Notes under the pieces: generated by a model
Database searches by the model: none
What the model saw: the letters and a program-made list of their open reading frames with translations, nothing else
What the model was told of the DNA's origin: nothing
Origin: Rhizobium sp.
GTDB lineage: Bacteria > Pseudomonadota > Alphaproteobacteria > Rhizobiales > Rhizobiaceae
Reading direction: 5' to 3'
DNA: 62,612 bases
NCBI GenBank assembly: GCA_003527225.1
Contig: DPXQ01000049.1
Location: 15,973 to 78,584 of the forward strand
Part shown: in pieces, positions 32,034 through 42,000 of the stretch
Layout: each line of letters starts with the position of its first letter
Numbering within the stretch: position 1 is the first letter of the stretch
Program-made: the position numbers and the translations under genes

Positions 32034-32528
32034 ATGGGATTGAGATCTATCTTCATCTTCGCAATTGCCATGCTGTTTTTCACCGCCGAGGCTACGGCCG
32101 AGGGTTGGCAGGTCTACGTCAATGCCCGTTACGCAACGAGAGCCGAGGTTCCGGCCGACTTCGTCGCCGAGCCGCTGCCGGAAAACGGCGACGGGCAGCG
32201 CTTCTCCGACCCCAAGGGCAGCGGTACGATCTCGATCTATGGTGGCATGAATGCCACTGGCGGCACTCTCGACGACTATCGCACTTTTCTGAAGGAGATA
32301 TTGGAGGGCGAGGGCTGGCATCTGAGCTATGTACCCCAAGGCCGGAACTGGTTTGTGCTGTCCGGCACGCGTGAAGGCGAGATGATCTACCAGCGTGTGG
32401 AGCATGCGCCAGGGTGCTCCGCGGATATGCTCCATCACATCGCGTTCCGCTATCTGGCGAGTGAAGGCACGAAGTGGGGGCAGATCGTGAGGCGCGGTGC
32501 GACCACGCTCGACGGTCCCTGCGGCTGA
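32034..32528 (+). CDS. Exported protein of unknown function (164 aa)
   Basis: Sec signal peptide at 1-22 (hydrophobic FIFAIAMLFF core, cleavage near ATA-EG). The mature protein is mixed alpha/beta in character with two cysteines near the C-terminus (C-x-A-D and DGPCG) that could bond. GGGAAGGACC ribosome-binding site upstream. No family recognised. It is followed by another small exported protein on the same strand. Confidence 0.6.
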   Translation: MGLRSIFIFAIAMLFFTAEATAEGWQVYVNARYATRAEVPADFVAEPLPENGDGQRFSDPKGSGTISIYGGMNATGGTLDDYRTFLKEILEGEGWHLSYVPQGRNWFVLSGTREGEMIYQRVEHAPGCSADMLHHIAFRYLASEGTKWGQIVRRGATTLDGPCG

Positions 32529-32632
32529 CTTTGGCTTCTCCATTAAGTGCACCCAGTCTTGATTTGAGTCAAAAGTGGAAGGCCAAGAAAGTGCTAAATA
32601 TAATCGTATCGTGGCGAAGAAAGGCTATTGTC

Positions 32633-32923
32633 ATGAAGTTCACAAAGGCATTTGCTGCACTCTTCCTTGTCGTTTTCTCCATGCCGATCAGTGCAGGGAC
32701 AGCGGTACAGGTACACGCGCAGGATTACAGCAGAATGAGCTGCGACCAGTTGTGGTATGAAAGAAACGCGATCTACGCTGCCAAGGGATACTGCTTCAAG
32801 ACACAGCGTGCGCGAAATGTATTCGGAAGAGCCTGCTTCCCACCCTATGGCCGGCTTACGCCAGCTGAAACGCGTCGTGTCAATACCATACAGCAGTGGG
32901 AACGGTATCAGGGCTGCCGCTAG
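32633..32923 (+). CDS. YARHG-domain exported small protein
   Basis: 96 residues with a signal peptide (about 1-30, ending near VHAQD). The remaining 65 residues form a YARHG domain: SCDQLWYERNAIYAAKGYCF, then a conserved F-G-R-x-C-F-P-P-Y-G and a helical tail. The family is extracellular or periplasmic and of unknown function. The start at 32633 is the only one placing the signal peptide at the N-terminus. Confidence 0.72.
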   Translation: MKFTKAFAALFLVVFSMPISAGTAVQVHAQDYSRMSCDQLWYERNAIYAAKGYCFKTQRARNVFGRACFPPYGRLTPAETRRVNTIQQWERYQGCR

Positions 32924-33119
32924 GAATTTGCTCCCCCGTTCCCGGGAGTCGCACTGGAGCGAGAGATTGTGGCGGCCAGTCTTTTTGTCCGGCTGAGCGC
33001 CCGGTCGACCAGGCGTTGGCTTTTACCGAACAGTCACCGGCCGCCCGCACCACCTCGTCGAATAAGAAGGAGACCCCGCGTGCGGTGCCGTTGACTTCTG
33101 GCATCTGCGCATAGAAAAG

Positions 33120-33299
33120 CTAGCACGTTCCGGTCATGATCACTTCCTCGGTCATCTCCTTCGTGGCCCCCCGCACGATGATCAACAGCTCGTGGCCGAC
33201 CACCTTGACGTGATTGCCCTTCTCGATAGCATGGAGACGCCATCGGATTGCCTCGCGCGCCAGGGCCCGCCATTGAGGACATGTCAGCGTTTGATCATC
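33120..33299 (-). pseudogene. Orphan coding remnant without start codon
   Basis: In one minus-strand frame about 59 codons are open and look coding (EAIRWRLHAIEKGNHVKVVG, then VRGATKEMTEEVIMTGTC and a stop), with high GC at third positions. There is no ATG or GTG at a sensible place and the frame is cut by TGA immediately upstream, so it is probably a decayed gene end. The rest of the 32924-33396 gap shows nothing I recognise. Confidence 0.35.
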
Positions 33300-33396
33300 T
33301 CAATGATTTAGTCTCAAGTGATAAGCTGGCTCTGCAGCGCGTCAAGGAAGCTGATTGAACCAACGCTGGGCCCGGCCATTAGCCGATATATGCGCA

Positions 33397-34053
33397 TCAC
33401 ACGCTCAAATCAAATTTGCCGCCGCGCAACTTCTGGGAAGCAATCACCGCAGAAACTCTATTGGAAACCTCCAATTTCTGCATGAGACTAGACATGTAGT
33501 ATTTGACGGTTTTCTCGCTGATATTCAGCTTGGTGGCGATTTGCTTATTGGTCAGCCCACGCTCGACTTCATAGATGATCTGGGATTCCCGATATGAGAG
33601 TTGCTCTCCAACAGGTTCCTTTCGAACATGAGTGGCGGTCAGCAACTTGGCCGCGAACTCGGGCGATACGAAGGATTCATCGCTGACGACCGTCCAGATC
33701 GCCTTCTTAAGATCGCTGGCGCTTACGCCCTTCAGAATATATCCCTTGGCGCCGGCGGCGAGCGCCCCTATGGCGGTTTCGGCACGATCGCACACCGTCA
33801 GGATGATGCAGCGGATATTAGGGAAACCGGAGCTGATCTGCTTCAGTGCCTCCATGCCACCGCCCGGAATATCGAGATCCAGGATCATCACATCGGGCCG
33901 GTTTTTCCTGGCAATTTCCACGGCATCGCAGGCGCTTCTCCCCTCCGCCACCAGCCTGAACTGAATTTCACTTCCAAGAACCGCGGCAAGCCCCTGCCTT
34001 ACAATCGGGTGATCGTCAATGACAGCGATGGAAGTTCGAGCGAGCTTTCCCAT
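33397..34053 (-). CDS. NarL/FixJ-type two-component response regulator
   Basis: 218 residues: receiver domain 8-125 with acidic pocket D13-D14, phospho-acceptor D59 (MILDLDIPG) and K106-type lysine (GYILKG), then a LuxR-type helix-turn-helix at about 150-210 with the usual T-N-K-Q-I-A and SEKTVKYYM recognition helix. It is on the same strand as the histidine kinase gene 275 bases upstream; the two almost certainly form a pair. The ribosome-binding region is a run of ten G four bases before the ATG. Position suggests control of the neighbouring RTX secretion genes. Confidence 0.88.
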   Translation of the reverse strand: MGKLARTSIAVIDDHPIVRQGLAAVLGSEIQFRLVAEGRSACDAVEIARKNRPDVMILDLDIPGGGMEALKQISSGFPNIRCIILTVCDRAETAIGALAAGAKGYILKGVSASDLKKAIWTVVSDESFVSPEFAAKLLTATHVRKEPVGEQLSYRESQIIYEVERGLTNKQIATKLNISEKTVKYYMSSLMQKLEVSNRVSAVIASQKLRGGKFDLSV

Positions 34054-34057
34054 TATA

Positions 34058-34067
34058 CCCCCCCCCC
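34058..34067 (-). repeat. G10 homopolymer in the ribosome-binding position of the response regulator
   Basis: Ten consecutive C on the plus strand (G10 on the coding strand) followed by TATA and the ATG at 34053. It is the only purine-rich stretch available as a Shine-Dalgarno sequence, so changes in tract length would alter ribosome binding. Confidence 0.7.
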
Positions 34068-34327
34068 GGAAGTGTTAACGGATTCGACAGAGGCCAATGC
34101 TGCCACTGACACGGCAAACATGGCCCCGAAGAATTTTATTAACATCTAATTTAGAATATATATGAGACGCGCTACCTGTGTCAAATCAGCAATTGTTTCA
34201 TTGTACATTTGTATAGAGAATAACTTTGATATTTATGTTGACTAACGCCTCAATTACAAAAATCGCAAATATTCGCCATGAACCAATCTGCGGCTGGTAT
34301 TTCATGGGTTTGTCGGAGCAATGCTTT

Positions 34328-35806
34328 CTAATCGTCGCGGCCAAGTTTTCCGAACGGTATAACGCAGGCCACTTCCATTCCGATGCCATCCCGGGAACGG
34401 AATTCGACTGTGCCGCCAAGGGATTCAACGCGATACTTGATGCTTTGCAGCCCCAGATGGCCTTCACTATTCGCCGCCGGTGAAAGGGATGGCCGCATTC
34501 CGGGACCGGCATCCCAAATCGATAAACGCAGAGTGCCATCGGCAAACGTCATGGAAACCTGCTGCTCCGCACCCTCGGCATACTTGAAAGCGTTGTTAAG
34601 GGCCTCCTGCGTAACCCGGCCCACGCATTGCGCGACATCAGAGGGAGCGTGCGCTGGTACGTCGCTGCTATGAAAGCTGACGTATGCGCCGGTCCTGCGC
34701 TCGTGTGCGGCCACAATCGCACCGACGATCTCAGTTAGATTGTCGCTGCTATCGACAACCGGCAGGAACAGACCGGTCGAAATTGAACGCAGATCAGCAA
34801 GGGCATCCGCCGCCGCGCGACGGACCTGCGACAAAACCTCGCGCGCGGTCGAACGCCCGGCGGGGCCTCCGATCAGCCCCGCGTCGATCTCATCGAGACG
34901 AAGCAGCACAAAGCTAATCAACTGGGCCGGGCCGTCGTGGATTTCCGCTCCCAGCCGCCTCTGGATTCTGTGGTCGATCCTCGCCGTTTCGCGCAAAGCC
35001 TCCTGCATATTAGCCTGCAAGCGTTCGTTGGTACGGTGAAGTCGGATCTGCTGGCGAAACCTCAACTTCAGGGCGGTGCGCTGTCGCTCAATCAGTGCGC
35101 TTCCACGAAAAACGATTGCAAACAGGATCAGCAACATGCCGATTGCCGATCCACCGACCACGAGCCAGTTGTCGGCCACAGCGCTGAAGAGTTCGTTGCT
35201 CAACTGCTCGGCGTTCTCATAGAACTCGCCGACTGCGATGATCTCGCTGGTCCCCGAACGATAGAGCGGGGCATAGATCTCGTAAAGCGGGATCGAGAGG
35301 GTTCGCTCGAACGTGTTTTCATCTGCATCGAGCTCGGAGAGATAACCATTGATCTCTCCTCCAAGAGCAGGTTGGATTTCCTTGATAGAAAACTTCCTGC
35401 CGATCAGCTCCTTCTGACTGCTGTAGGCAACCGTTCCGTCCGGCAACCAGACTTTAAGCGACATCACGTGCTGGCGCAGAGCAAAATTGGCGCTGATCTG
35501 GTCAAGCATGGCGATGTCGTTTGAGGTCAGCGTTCCCCCATTCGCCAGTGTCTGAACGTGAGGTTCAAGAATGCTTTCCATATACAGGGCGCCTGCCTCA
35601 GCGCTCCTTTGAAGCACGCCATCAGCAATGCGCTTGTTGATCCATGACCCCAGCGCAACCATCGTTATGGTGAGGACCAACGTGGCCGCAAAGGCGAATT
35701 GCTGAAACAAGCTCAGCCTCGAGAACCAACGCTGAACACGCCCGGCCCTTTGGCCTAGAGGGCCAGCCTTTGGTCCAGTCGCGGTTCGGACTTTTTCCTC
35801 AACCAT
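34328..35806 (-). CDS. NarX/DegS-type sensor histidine kinase
   Basis: 492 residues from ATG 35806 (GAGGGG upstream; an in-frame TTG three codons earlier is possible). Membrane segment at about 37-60, a periplasmic sensor region of about 155 residues, a second membrane segment near 220-242, a coiled linker, a HisKA_3 dimerisation domain with the phospho-histidine in GAEIHDGPAQL, and an HATPase domain with N box EALNNAFKYA and G boxes WDAGPGMRP and GHLGLQSIKYRVE. It partners the downstream NarL-type regulator and is divergent from the RTX peroxidase gene. Confidence 0.9.
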   Translation of the reverse strand: MVEEKVRTATGPKAGPLGQRAGRVQRWFSRLSLFQQFAFAATLVLTITMVALGSWINKRIADGVLQRSAEAGALYMESILEPHVQTLANGGTLTSNDIAMLDQISANFALRQHVMSLKVWLPDGTVAYSSQKELIGRKFSIKEIQPALGGEINGYLSELDADENTFERTLSIPLYEIYAPLYRSGTSEIIAVGEFYENAEQLSNELFSAVADNWLVVGGSAIGMLLILFAIVFRGSALIERQRTALKLRFRQQIRLHRTNERLQANMQEALRETARIDHRIQRRLGAEIHDGPAQLISFVLLRLDEIDAGLIGGPAGRSTAREVLSQVRRAAADALADLRSISTGLFLPVVDSSDNLTEIVGAIVAAHERRTGAYVSFHSSDVPAHAPSDVAQCVGRVTQEALNNAFKYAEGAEQQVSMTFADGTLRLSIWDAGPGMRPSLSPAANSEGHLGLQSIKYRVESLGGTVEFRSRDGIGMEVACVIPFGKLGRDD

Positions 35807-36052
35807 GGTCACCAAAGGCCCCTCAATTCTGTTGGACGTCAGGTCCTACCAAAATCTATCGATGTTGCCATGATTAATAAAAGATTAATGCATGGAGCGA
35901 AACTCCCGACCACAGAAAAGAATCGCAGAGATCGTGTCGAGCGAAGCAAAGATATGCTTCGTCCAGTTCGTTCGCTCCAGAGCATAGGCAATCTGAAAAC
36001 TTATCCAAATCCTCCAGTATTTATTACGGAGGAATGTGAGGAGTGAACCGCC

Positions 36053-39000
36053 ATGACTACCGCCCTGAAACCATTCGTCATCAATATCGGCGACATCCAA
36101 TTCCTTATCGATCAAGTAAACCTTCAGCCACTATTCGACGCGAGCGGTGCACTTATATTCAACTGGGACGGAGCCACAACGGTGTACGCGTCGCCGGCGG
36201 CAGCGCTGGCAAACTCGCCGCTCTATGTGCCGGGAACCCTATTTCCCGGAGACCCGGCGGCCGACGCGGCGGCGGCAATCAATCTCTATGGTTCATCCTA
36301 TTATTCGGTCGCTGATGCCGGTGGCGTTCGCGACGTATCGGGTGTCGCCAACAACCTCGATCCTGCCCATGCGTCCTGGGGAGCGGTGAATGTCCCGTTC
36401 ATCAATTTCACAAGTACCGGCGATCTCGGATACGGCCACTACCTCAACGGTGTTGCAAGTTTTGATCCGGGTGCATTCTATGGCGCCCTGATCGGCAGCA
36501 GCGGCGTAGCGTTGGGCGACAAGACTGCCGGCAGCTACACGATGAACGATGTCAATGGAAATGGCGTCTATGACGCCGGAGATTCCGTGAGCGTCGTTGA
36601 CTACACCCCGCGCATGATCACCCAGACGATCATGACCGGCGGGGTCAAGTTTCTGACCGACGCCAACGGGCACATTGTTCACTGGAATGCCGCTCAGTTC
36701 GCCAGCGACCCCGTCTATGCAGCGCTTTTTGCAGGAATCGCAACAGCCAACCTTGTCGATGGCGCAGCGGTCGTCAACACGGCGCCAACAGCACTCGGCA
36801 GCTGGAACGCAGGCCTCTATTCCTACGGTCTGCTCATGCAGGCTCTGGGCATCGACCAGACTAATGAATTCGCTGAGATCACGCTGAACTACGGCAACGG
36901 CACCTTTGTCCAGACGATTGTGTTTAGTCAGGCAGCCTATGATCTGGTCAACCTGATTCAGACCCACGGCATTGACACCACGGGACTGCAAAACGGCGAT
37001 TCCATTCTGGATCCCAATGCTTCAAACCCCTATGGCCTGCTGGCCGAATTCGGCGTGCAGGATCAGCAAAACCCCAACAACGGCGAATATTTCATTGAGT
37101 CGCAAAATCCGGGCGTCGCCCCGACAAACGGCTTCTTTGCTGTGTTTGGCCAGTTCTTCGACCACGGGCTCGACTTCATCGGCAAGGGCGGCAACGAGGT
37201 GAAGATTACCATTCCGCTAGCCCAAAACGACCCGCTCTACGGGGTGATCGGGCAGGACGGCAAGCCAACCACGACGATCACGATTTCGCGCGCATCCGTC
37301 GACCACTTCGACGAGAATGGCGTGGCGCAGTATGTCAATCACACATCTCCTTTCATCGACCAGAGCCAGACCTACGGATCGGACGCACAGATCACGCAGA
37401 TCCTGCGCGAATGGGTAGAGGATCCAAACAACGCGGGCACATACATTGCCGGCGCCCGCCTGCTTGACGGTGACAAGAACGTCGCATGGACCGACGGGTT
37501 CGGAAATGTTACCCAGGCGACCTTGCCCACACTCAACGAATTGCGCGCGCATATCGAGGCGACGGGCCGCGACGGCCTGACCTGGGATGATGTGCTCGAC
37601 CTGCGGGTGCGCGACGGCAATGGACAGCTTGTCGACTTCGATGCCGCAGCCGCGGGTATCCAGTCTCAAGGCAGTGGCCACTCGCTGTTGATCGACATGA
37701 ACCCACATGTCGATGGCGCCCATCTTTCCACACCGGCTGCCTTGGCCGCGATACAAACCCTGTCGGACAGTCTGGTCGGCAGCGGCTATGCCTTCGGCGT
37801 GACCGCGCAGGGTGTGGTCTATCTCGATGTTCCGGCAGGCGCCATGGGCCCGGGCAGCCCGGCAACGCAGCTCACCGGGATTTCGGCCCTCTTCCCGTGG
37901 CTGGACTTCGCCACCTTCAACATCGGCAACCCGATGTTCGGACCGCTCGACCCTGCTTCGGACGTCTACAAGGCGGTCAGCGAAATCATGATGGACGCGG
38001 TTGGCGACCACTATGTTGCCGGTGACGGGCGGGTGAACGAGAACGTCGCGCTCACCTCGATCCACCACGTCTTCCACATGGAACATGACTACCAGGTACA
38101 GAACCTCTCGATCGCACTGTTCCAGCAGGATGCGGTCAACAGCCCGGCGGATCATGGCGTACTGCATGAGTGGCAGGTGCAGGTCACCGCGAACGGCAGT
38201 GGAAGTGGCCTGATTGCCAATGTTGCAGGTCACTGGGAGGCGACCGAAGGCATTCTGGCACGTGACGACAACAACAATTTCTATGTCGCCGCCGATGGTA
38301 CATTGGCCGGACAACTGCCTGTCGGTCACAGCCTCGTCGTCGGCCGCGATGGCGCCTACATCTCCGCCGCCGGCAGCTATACCGATGCGGCCGGATTCGT
38401 GAGCTGGGACCAGGACAAGCTGTTCGAGGGCACCAAACTCGTCGTCGAAATGGAATACCAGCACACTGCGGTTGACCAGTATGCACGCGCCGTTTCGCCC
38501 GACATCCCAGAATTTTCCGCCTATTCCACCGATATCGATGCCACCATCAGCATGGCATACTCGCAGGGCGCCTTCCGTTTCGGACATTCGACGCTCCGCG
38601 AGACCATCGACACCATGGATCCGAACGGCAACATGACCGGGCAGATCATGAGCTTTGCCCTGCAGAAGGCTTTCCTCAACCCCGCGCTTTACGCCCAAAC
38701 GGGCGCTGCGTCTCTTGTCATGGGCATGACCAAGCAGGTCATGAATGACATCGACGAATTCATCACACCGGCCATGCAACAGGGGCTGCTCGACCTGCCC
38801 ATGGACCTCGCCGCCATCAACATTGCGCGCGGCCGTGACGTCGGCCTGCCAACGCTCAATCAGGCTCGCGGACTTCTTGGGCTTGGTGAGTACACGAGTT
38901 GGAACGACTTCGCGCAGAACATATATCACAAGGAATCGCTGGTGAATTTCATCGCCGCGTATTCTTTCGATGGCGACGTTGCGCACGCGAAAGCCGTGCT

Positions 39001-42000
39001 GGACGCCGCCGACGGAATCACCAATGCCGCGTTCCTTGAAAGCGCCAGCATCACCGCTGCCACCGCGTTCTTGAACGGCGCCAATACCGACTTCAACAAG
39101 ATCGACCTGTGGATCGGTGGACTGGCGGAAGCGCACATCTCGGGCGGTCTGCTCGGAGAGACGTTCAACGTGGTCTTCGTAGACCAGATCCAGCGCCTGA
39201 TGGATGGCGACCGCTTCTACTATCTCTACCGTCTGGCCGGTACGCAGTTCGGCGATGAGATCATCAACGAACAGTTCAAGGATATGGTCGAGCGCACCAC
39301 CGGCGCCACCCACCTGAACGGCAATATCTTCGGCTACGCCGATAACTATTACGAGTTGAGCGACAACGCCAGCTCTGTCGGCCAGCAAGGCGTCGAGCAC
39401 AAATATGGTCAGACCCTGGCCGACCATCCGGCGCTCGGGATCTACACCAACGGCGGAAACTCGACAGCCGGCAATGGCGGCATAATTTCCATCAACGGCA
39501 AAGACTACGTCGTCGACCTGCGGCCCGACATGCAGCCCGACACATTGAACACCGACGGGACGCCGACATCGGGTGCAGACTCGAACGAAGTGCTCGCCGG
39601 CACCGACAATGACGACCTGATCTATCTCGGCTATGGCGACGATACCGGCTATGGCGACGGCGGCAATGATATCATCCACGGCGGCTCAGGTGGCGATCGC
39701 ATTTATGGCGGCGCCGGCAATGACTGGCTCGATGGTGACGATCTTCCCGACGTGGTAGACGGGGGAGAAGGTGATGACACCATATTCGGTGGAGACTCCG
39801 GCTCCAGCGTCGCCGGTTTCGACCAGCTGATCGGCGGCGCCGGCAATGACCTGATCCACGGCGGCATCGGGATCGACAAGATTTTCGGCAATGGTGGCGA
39901 CGACGCAATCTATGGCGACGGCGATACCGATCCGTTCATGTTTGGTGGCGACGGCAACGATATCGTTGACGGAGGCGATGAGCAGGATAATCTCTATGGT
40001 AATACCGGTGATGACCTGATTATCGGCGGAGCTGACAAGGACATCCTCTTTGGCCAGGAGGGCGACGATATCCTCCGGCCCGGCATTCCGCTGGGTTCCG
40101 CCAATCCAGGCGGCGGCAACACGGGCAACACCGCGTTCGGCCCCGACGAGGTGGTGGGCGGCGCCGGGAACACCAATGCCGTCGATACCGGCTTCGACCT
40201 CGTAGACCTGTCTGACAACGTCCAGCCCTATCAGGTTGAAATCGATCTCGCGCAACAGCAGAACCCGAATATCGGCATCGACCAGAACCAGATCCTGCCG
40301 ACGATGTTCGAGATCGATGGCGTCATCGGAACGCAGTCGGGGGACGTCATCATGGGCGCTGCCGGGGGCAACTGGCTGATCGGCGGATCGGGCAGCGATA
40401 AGTTCGACGCTTCCGAATTCGTCCGCCCAAACGGTACTGTCGGCACTGCGACTCCAGACCGAACAGGAAACGACGTGTTCGTCGGCGGCTCCATCCGTAT
40501 CGACGCCTTGATCGGCAAGTATCAGATCAGCGACGGCAACGGCGGTTTCGTCGATGCGGCCTATGACCATTATGACGGCCTGATTGGCGCGAGCCATCGC
40601 GTCGACGCCACCGCGGTCCTGCGCGGGGGTCTTCTCGAAGGAGCCGGCACGACCGATGCCACCTTCGACAAACACTTCACTGAGATGCTCAAGTCCGACC
40701 AGTTCAAGAACCTGATGCTCGGCGACGCCGGAAACGATGCCAGCAGCGCCGACGTGGTAGAGTTCACCGGCGTGCTCGCCGACTACACACTGGAAGCGCT
40801 CGACATAAACGGTCAGCCGGTTACCGACCCACACACAAACTGGGGAAGTGTTGCCGCAATTCGTATCAAGGACAACGGCCATACAGATCCCGATCCGCTA
40901 CTAGCTCGCGCCCCGACTGATGGCACCGACCTGCTGATCGGCATCGAGCAGTTGAAATTCGCCGACGGCATCCTCAATCCGCAGGCCTATTTCGATATCG
41001 CCCCGACCGTCGATCTCGACTATGTGCCGCTCCCGGGTCCTAACGGAACTGTCCTTGACGGCTCTGCCGGCAACAACAACGCTACCACCTACACCGAAAA
41101 CGCGGCTGGCACAGCAATCACCACAATGCCGGCCATTGCCGACCCCGACGATTCGACCATTCACTCGGCGCGGATCACTCTGCGGGAGACAATCCCGGGC
41201 GATCGCCTCAATGTCGGTACCATGCCGGCAGGCGTAACCGCGACCGGGGATGGAACGGGAGCGATCGTGCTCTCGGGTATCGCTTCTCTTGCTGCATATC
41301 AGCAGGCGCTCGCCGCTATCACATTTGACTCGACCTCTGACAATCCGACAGCTCAGCAACGTCATATCGATGTTACGGTCAATGACGGGTTGAAGGACAG
41401 TGCCGCAGCGACGACGACCGTGACGGTGACGCCCGTTGACGATGCGACAACGGCAGCTGCCGACGATCTGATCATCACCAACTTTGGCACAGTGGCCTTC
41501 ACAGTGCCTGATTGGGCGCTGACGGCCAATGACACGGACCCGGATGGCGCCGGCATCAACGGTATCAACACGATCTCGAATCTCATGACGGGCATCAACG
41601 GTACCAGCCACAGCAACATTAGCCAGAGCGTGACAATCAGGGACAATGCCGGTCCGGGCACGACACCTGGGGGATCGTTCCACTATTCGCTGTCAAACCC
41701 GGCGATTGGGATGACCAATCCCAGCCCGACCGTCACCGTAATCCGGGATGCGAGTGGACCGCTCGACGGCACGGTCAACGCCGATATCATCGTAGGCAAC
41801 GGCGGCTCCTCGACGATCAATGCCGATGGCGGCAATGACATCATCTTCAGCGGGCGCGGGGCAGACGCCGTGAATGCCGGCGACGGCGACGACACGATTG
41901 TCTGGAACGCCAACAATGCCAACGGCAACAACAACAACGGTACCGACGGCCGCGATGTCGTCGACGGCGGCGCGAACGCCACCGCGATGTCTGTCGGCGA

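Noticed and set aside
32880..33104. 74-residue minus-strand frame overlapping the end of the YARHG gene
   Set aside because: No ribosome-binding site, no family resemblance, and it overlaps a supported gene.
37217..39679. 820-residue open frame on the minus strand opposite the RTX peroxidase
   Set aside because: It is an antisense shadow of a confirmed gene with intact catalytic residues; codon constraint and Gly/Asp-rich repeats on the coding strand keep stops out of this frame.
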